Source: an uncultured Collinsella sp. (GTDB taxonomy: Bacteria; Actinomycetota; Coriobacteriia; Coriobacteriales; Coriobacteriaceae). From it: a stretch of 26,363 nucleotides of DNA. The number at the start of each line of letters is the position of its first letter. Position 1 is the stretch's first letter. The DNA lies in the NCBI GenBank assembly GCA_958350755.1, contig CATWID010000024.1, positions 1-26,363 of the forward strand, in the 5' to 3' direction. The position numbers were made by a program, and so were the translations under genes. Below the pieces are notes generated by a model. The model was not told where the DNA came from. It was given only the letters and a program-made list of their open reading frames with translations, and searched no databases. Below, piece after piece: positions 23,472 to 26,363 of this stretch.

Positions 23472-24191
23472 TTACGCCTCCTTTTTCTGCTTGTCGCGGG
23501 CGGCCTTGGCGGCAAGCGCCGCACGGACCTTGGCCGCTTTCTCGGGATCCATGGCGGCGAGCTTTGCCTCCATCTCGGCGGCCTTGAGCGCGGCCTTCGC
23601 AGCGGCATCGTCATGCTGGGCATCGGAGCCGGCAGCAGCAGCGGGCTGAGCAGCGGCAGTGCCCGCAGCATCGCCGGCACCCGCGGCACCCTCCCCCGCA
23701 GCAGCCGCAGCCGCGGCGGCCTTCTCGGCCGCGGCCTTGCGCGCCTTGGCCTCGGCGGCCGCGCGGACTTTCATGGCCTTCTCGCGCGCAGCCTTCACCT
23801 CGGGCGTGATGACGCTCATGGGTTCGGCAGTCGAGACCTGGTAGAAAAAGCCCTTAAAGTCGATCTGCATGTCGGTGATGGCAAGACCAAACAGGTCGTG
23901 GGCCTCATTTTCAAACGGGAACACCGCGGGGTAATACGAGCTGATGGACGGAATCTCCTGGTACTGGTCGATGCCCTCGACCACCAGGTTCTCGATCGCA
24001 TAGCTGCCGTCCTGCGCAATATGCTCCTGAGCAGCACGGACGTTGATAAACGTATAGACCAAGCGATACGAGCCGTCGTCGACGTTGCGCTCGGCATGCA
24101 TTTGCACAAAGCGCGCGCCGACGCCCTTGAGCGCCTGGACATGCGACAGGAGCTTGTCGATCCCGACGGTGGTATAGATAGCCTTTTGCAT
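23472..24191 (-). CDS. echD: Ech hydrogenase subunit EchD with Ala/Lys-rich tail
   Basis: This 239-aa protein has two parts. Residues 1-125 are homologous to the NuoC/30-kDa family (FINVRAAQEH, SYYPAVFPFENEAHDLFGL), a structural subunit contacting EchE. Residues 130-239 are a low-complexity Ala/Lys/Glu tail, probably a long charged helix or disordered; family members normally end near residue 125-150. The ATG shares a base with the echC stop (TAATG), so translation is coupled. Confidence 0.92.
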   Translation of the reverse strand: MQKAIYTTVGIDKLLSHVQALKGVGARFVQMHAERNVDDGSYRLVYTFINVRAAQEHIAQDGSYAIENLVVEGIDQYQEIPSISSYYPAVFPFENEAHDLFGLAITDMQIDFKGFFYQVSTAEPMSVITPEVKAAREKAMKVRAAAEAKARKAAAEKAAAAAAAAGEGAAGAGDAAGTAAAQPAAAAGSDAQHDDAAAKAALKAAEMEAKLAAMDPEKAAKVRAALAAKAARDKQKKEA

Positions 24192-24808
24192 TACTCGGCC
24201 TCCTTTGCAGCGGCGGGCGTCTCAGCAGGTGCGTCGCCAGCGGCGGGCGCAGCAGGCTTCCCGGCAGGCGCGTCACCGGCACCGTCAGTCCCGGCCCCCG
24301 CAGCCACAAACCCGTCCTCGCCCAGCTCAACGCCACCGTCCCAGGTAGCGGCACCGCCCACGGTGAGCGGATCGCCACCGGCGCGCATCACGGTCTCCTT
24401 CTGGTCCAGGATGCCGCACGCCTCCACGATGGCATCGATCACCGTCTCGGGGCGAATGGCGCACCCGGGCGCGTACACGTCCACGGGAATCGCGCGGTCC
24501 ACGCCGCCGATCACGTTGTAGGCATCGCGGAACACGCCGCCCGAACACGCGCAGACACCGCAGGCCACCACGCACTTGGGCTCGAGCATCTGGCTGTAGA
24601 TCTGGCGCACGACGGGCAGGTTCTGGGCATTGACCGACCCCGTCACCAAAAAGATATCCGCATGCTTGGGGTTGCCGGTGTTGACCACGCCAAAGCGCTC
24701 CGCATCGAACAGCGGCGTGAGCGAGGCCAGCACCTCGATATCGCATCCGTTGCAGCTCGAGCCGTCGTAATGAATAACCCACGGCGAGCGCGACATTTTA
24801 TGATCCAT
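24191..24808 (-). CDS. echC: Ech hydrogenase small subunit EchC with disordered tail
   Basis: This 205-aa NuoB-type small subunit binds the proximal [4Fe-4S] cluster. Likely ligands are Cys19 and Cys22 (SSCNGCDIE), Cys86 (GVCACSGG) and Cys116 (APGCAIRPE). It transfers electrons from EchF to the NiFe site in EchE. Residues about 150-205 are a Gly/Ala/Asp/Pro-rich tail not found in typical EchC (about 150 aa). The start ATG 24808 has GGAGG eight bases upstream; an ATG four codons later is possible. It follows echAB by 12 bases. Confidence 0.93.
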   Translation of the reverse strand: MDHKMSRSPWVIHYDGSSCNGCDIEVLASLTPLFDAERFGVVNTGNPKHADIFLVTGSVNAQNLPVVRQIYSQMLEPKCVVACGVCACSGGVFRDAYNVIGGVDRAIPVDVYAPGCAIRPETVIDAIVEACGILDQKETVMRAGGDPLTVGGAATWDGGVELGEDGFVAAGAGTDGAGDAPAGKPAAPAAGDAPAETPAAAKEAE

Positions 24809-24820
24809 GGATGCCGCCTC

Positions 24821-26363
24821 CTAAATAAACACGTCGACGAGGATGGGCATAAGGTTGAGCAGGCCAAACACCAGCGCCACGCCCCATCCGAGCTTAAAGC
24901 AGCTGCGCCAGGTACTGCGTGCGAAGGTGTTGTCGATAAGCACCTCGACAAAATACGTCGCGGCCATAACGACCAGGGCTACGACCCAGCTCACCGGGTT
25001 GTCCCAGACAAAGAACATGCCCACCCACATCAAAAACAGCACGGTCTCGCACCAGTGCATAAGGGTCATCTTGGCCAGCGTGCCGCCGCTCATCTCGGTG
25101 GCGACGCCCTGGACAATCTCCTGATGCGCGTGATGTGAGTACGAAAGGTCAAACGGCGACTTGCGCAGCTTGATGGTAAGCACCGCGAGCAGTGCGAGGA
25201 AAATGGGCGCGCTGTACACGATGATGGGGGCCGACTGCCCCGTCACGGCGATGGAGTCGAAGCTGTCGGTGGCAAGGTACAGGCCCACACTCATCAGCAA
25301 AACGGCGGGCTCGTAACTCATAACCTGCAGCAGCTCGCGGTCGGCACCGACCTGGGCAAACGGGCTTTGCGTCGAAGCGGACGCCAGCACCACAAAGATC
25401 GCGGCGAGCGTAACCATAAAGGCGCACAGCAGCGTATTGGAGCCCGACACAAAGATGCCGCCGCCCACGACGGTAAAGATGAGCGCGCACGCCATGTAGG
25501 TATCGTCCATGGTGTTTACGCTGGCGGGGGCCTTGCGCAGCAGCTTGGCAACGTCGTAGAACGGTTGCAGCAGGCGCGGGCCCACACGGCCCTGCATGCG
25601 AGCCGAAAGCTTGCGGTCAACGCCGTCGATCAGGCCACCAACCAAAGGCGCCAGCAAGGCAAACGCCACGGTACCAATAAAGATGCCCACGACGCCCGAG
25701 CCCTCGAAATACTTACCGCGCAGCACCGAGGGCGCACTCATGGCAAGCCGCTCGGGCCCAATCCACGCGCAGCACAGCAGCGCAAACAGGATGATGCTGC
25801 AGCACACGACGCTACCCGCGGGGCCGATACGCTTCTCGCCAAGGGCATCCTCCGAGTACCAATTGCGCTTTTCGGCCTTCACCTCGTGTCCCATCGAGCC
25901 GCGGAAATGGCGATATTTGTCGGTTCCCACGCCCGAAAGATATACGTTTACGTGCGGTTTGTTGCTCACACGGAATGAAGTCAGCAACACCACGGCGATA
26001 AACGCCACGATAACCACCATCAGATACATGGCATCCTTGCCAATAACGTGCGGCACGCGGCCAAACACCATAGCCAAGTAAGGCGACACCAGACCGCTCG
26101 AGATAACCGGGAACGCCACGCAGCACAGAATCAGCAGCGCGGCGATGGTGTTGAGCGCCGCCCACTCGGTCTTATGGACATTGACTTCAACGTTTTGAGC
26201 CGTGGGATCGACGCCCGAAAGCTTGGCAAGCCACTTGCCCCAGAAGTAAAACGTCGCGGCCGAGCCAAAGGCAAGCACCATGATCATGAGCACGTTGCCG
26301 GTCTGCGCAAACGCCACCAGGGCGCCCCACTTGGACACGAGCATGCCAAACGGCGCCACAAAC
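24821..26363 (-). CDS. echAB: EchA-EchB fused membrane subunit (5' end outside window)
   Basis: The frame is open to the right edge, giving more than 512 residues. The first part (to about residue 145 from the edge; APFGMLVSKW, then several helices ending FRVSNKPHVNVYLSGVG) matches the C-terminus of EchA/NuoL-type antiporter subunits. A polar linker follows (about 146-180, HFRGSMGHEVKAEKRNWYSE). Then comes a complete EchB/NuoH-type subunit (about 180-512), with GVDRKLSARMQGRVGPRLLQ, PFYDVAKLLRK, SYSHHAHQEIVQG and EMSGG. Normally EchA and EchB are separate genes; here no stop or start separates them. EchA would be the proton or sodium channel and EchB the quinone-site-like connector to the hydrophilic arm. 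First visible gene of the operon; promoter and the rest of EchA lie to the right. Confidence 0.9.
   Translation of the reverse strand, partial: FVAPFGMLVSKWGALVAFAQTGNVLMIMVLAFGSAATFYFWGKWLAKLSGVDPTAQNVEVNVHKTEWAALNTIAALLILCCVAFPVISSGLVSPYLAMVFGRVPHVIGKDAMYLMVVIVAFIAVVLLTSFRVSNKPHVNVYLSGVGTDKYRHFRGSMGHEVKAEKRNWYSEDALGEKRIGPAGSVVCCSIILFALLCCAWIGPERLAMSAPSVLRGKYFEGSGVVGIFIGTVAFALLAPLVGGLIDGVDRKLSARMQGRVGPRLLQPFYDVAKLLRKAPASVNTMDDTYMACALIFTVVGGGIFVSGSNTLLCAFMVTLAAIFVVLASASTQSPFAQVGADRELLQVMSYEPAVLLMSVGLYLATDSFDSIAVTGQSAPIIVYSAPIFLALLAVLTIKLRKSPFDLSYSHHAHQEIVQGVATEMSGGTLAKMTLMHWCETVLFLMWVGMFFVWDNPVSWVVALVVMAATYFVEVLIDNTFARSTWRSCFKLGWGVALVFGLLNLMPILVDVFI

Overview
The window reads as a chromosomal segment of a high-GC, anaerobic, gut-type actinobacterium of the class Coriobacteriia, most likely Collinsella or a close relative. 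This is inferred from four things: strongly G/C-biased third codon positions with long antisense shadow frames, a six-function Ech-type [NiFe] hydrogenase operon, coriobacterial-looking cell-surface and ABC-transporter genes, and short TTGGGGAC-type palindromic repeats placed directly after stop codons. No 16S, tRNA or phage marker is present to confirm it.

Layout. Positions 1-382 hold the tail of a plus-strand gene running into a 230-bp palindrome with 35-base arms. From 383 to 3715 on the minus strand lies a probable Mg2+ uptake operon: a structured leader, a PRC-barrel/MgtE_N/CBS/membrane fusion protein, and an NRAMP-like transporter with DAGG and APW in place of the usual DPGN and MPH motifs. 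From 3827 to 6450 are a membrane-anchored polysaccharide-deacetylase-like protein that lacks the catalytic histidines, a PRC-barrel protein and a YtxH-type small membrane protein. From 6587 to 8818 are a CorC/HlyC-family membrane protein and a protein with an isolated HxxEH motif. A PAQR/hemolysin III protein and a divergent secreted or membrane-anchored alpha/beta hydrolase follow, then a DUF362 protein with two [4Fe-4S] motifs.

From 12322 to 19262 are two ABC systems on the minus strand: a MacB/FtsX-type pair (ATPase plus an 888-aa permease) and a drug/ABC-2-type trio (ATPase plus two permeases). Divergent from the trio is a NarL-type two-component system at 19459-21230, the natural candidate to control it. 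From 21231 to 22028 there is no credible gene. Instead there are three related 150-160-bp imperfect palindromes in a row, with nested terminator-like hairpins and repeated spacers. From 22029 to the right edge, on the minus strand, is the Ech hydrogenase operon in canonical order, with EchA and EchB fused into one polypeptide and with low-complexity tails on EchC and EchD.

How the genes fit together. The Ech complex would oxidise reduced ferredoxin, evolve H2 and pump ions. The NRAMP-like carrier, the MgtE-sensor fusion and the CorC-type protein point to divalent-cation (Mg2+) homeostasis. The two-component system with its divergent ABC-2 trio looks like a self-contained export/resistance module. 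The most unusual content is non-coding: the triple palindrome array, the structured leader of the MgtE-like gene with mutually exclusive hairpins and a possible 10-codon upstream ORF, and the dispersed TTGGGGAC repeats.
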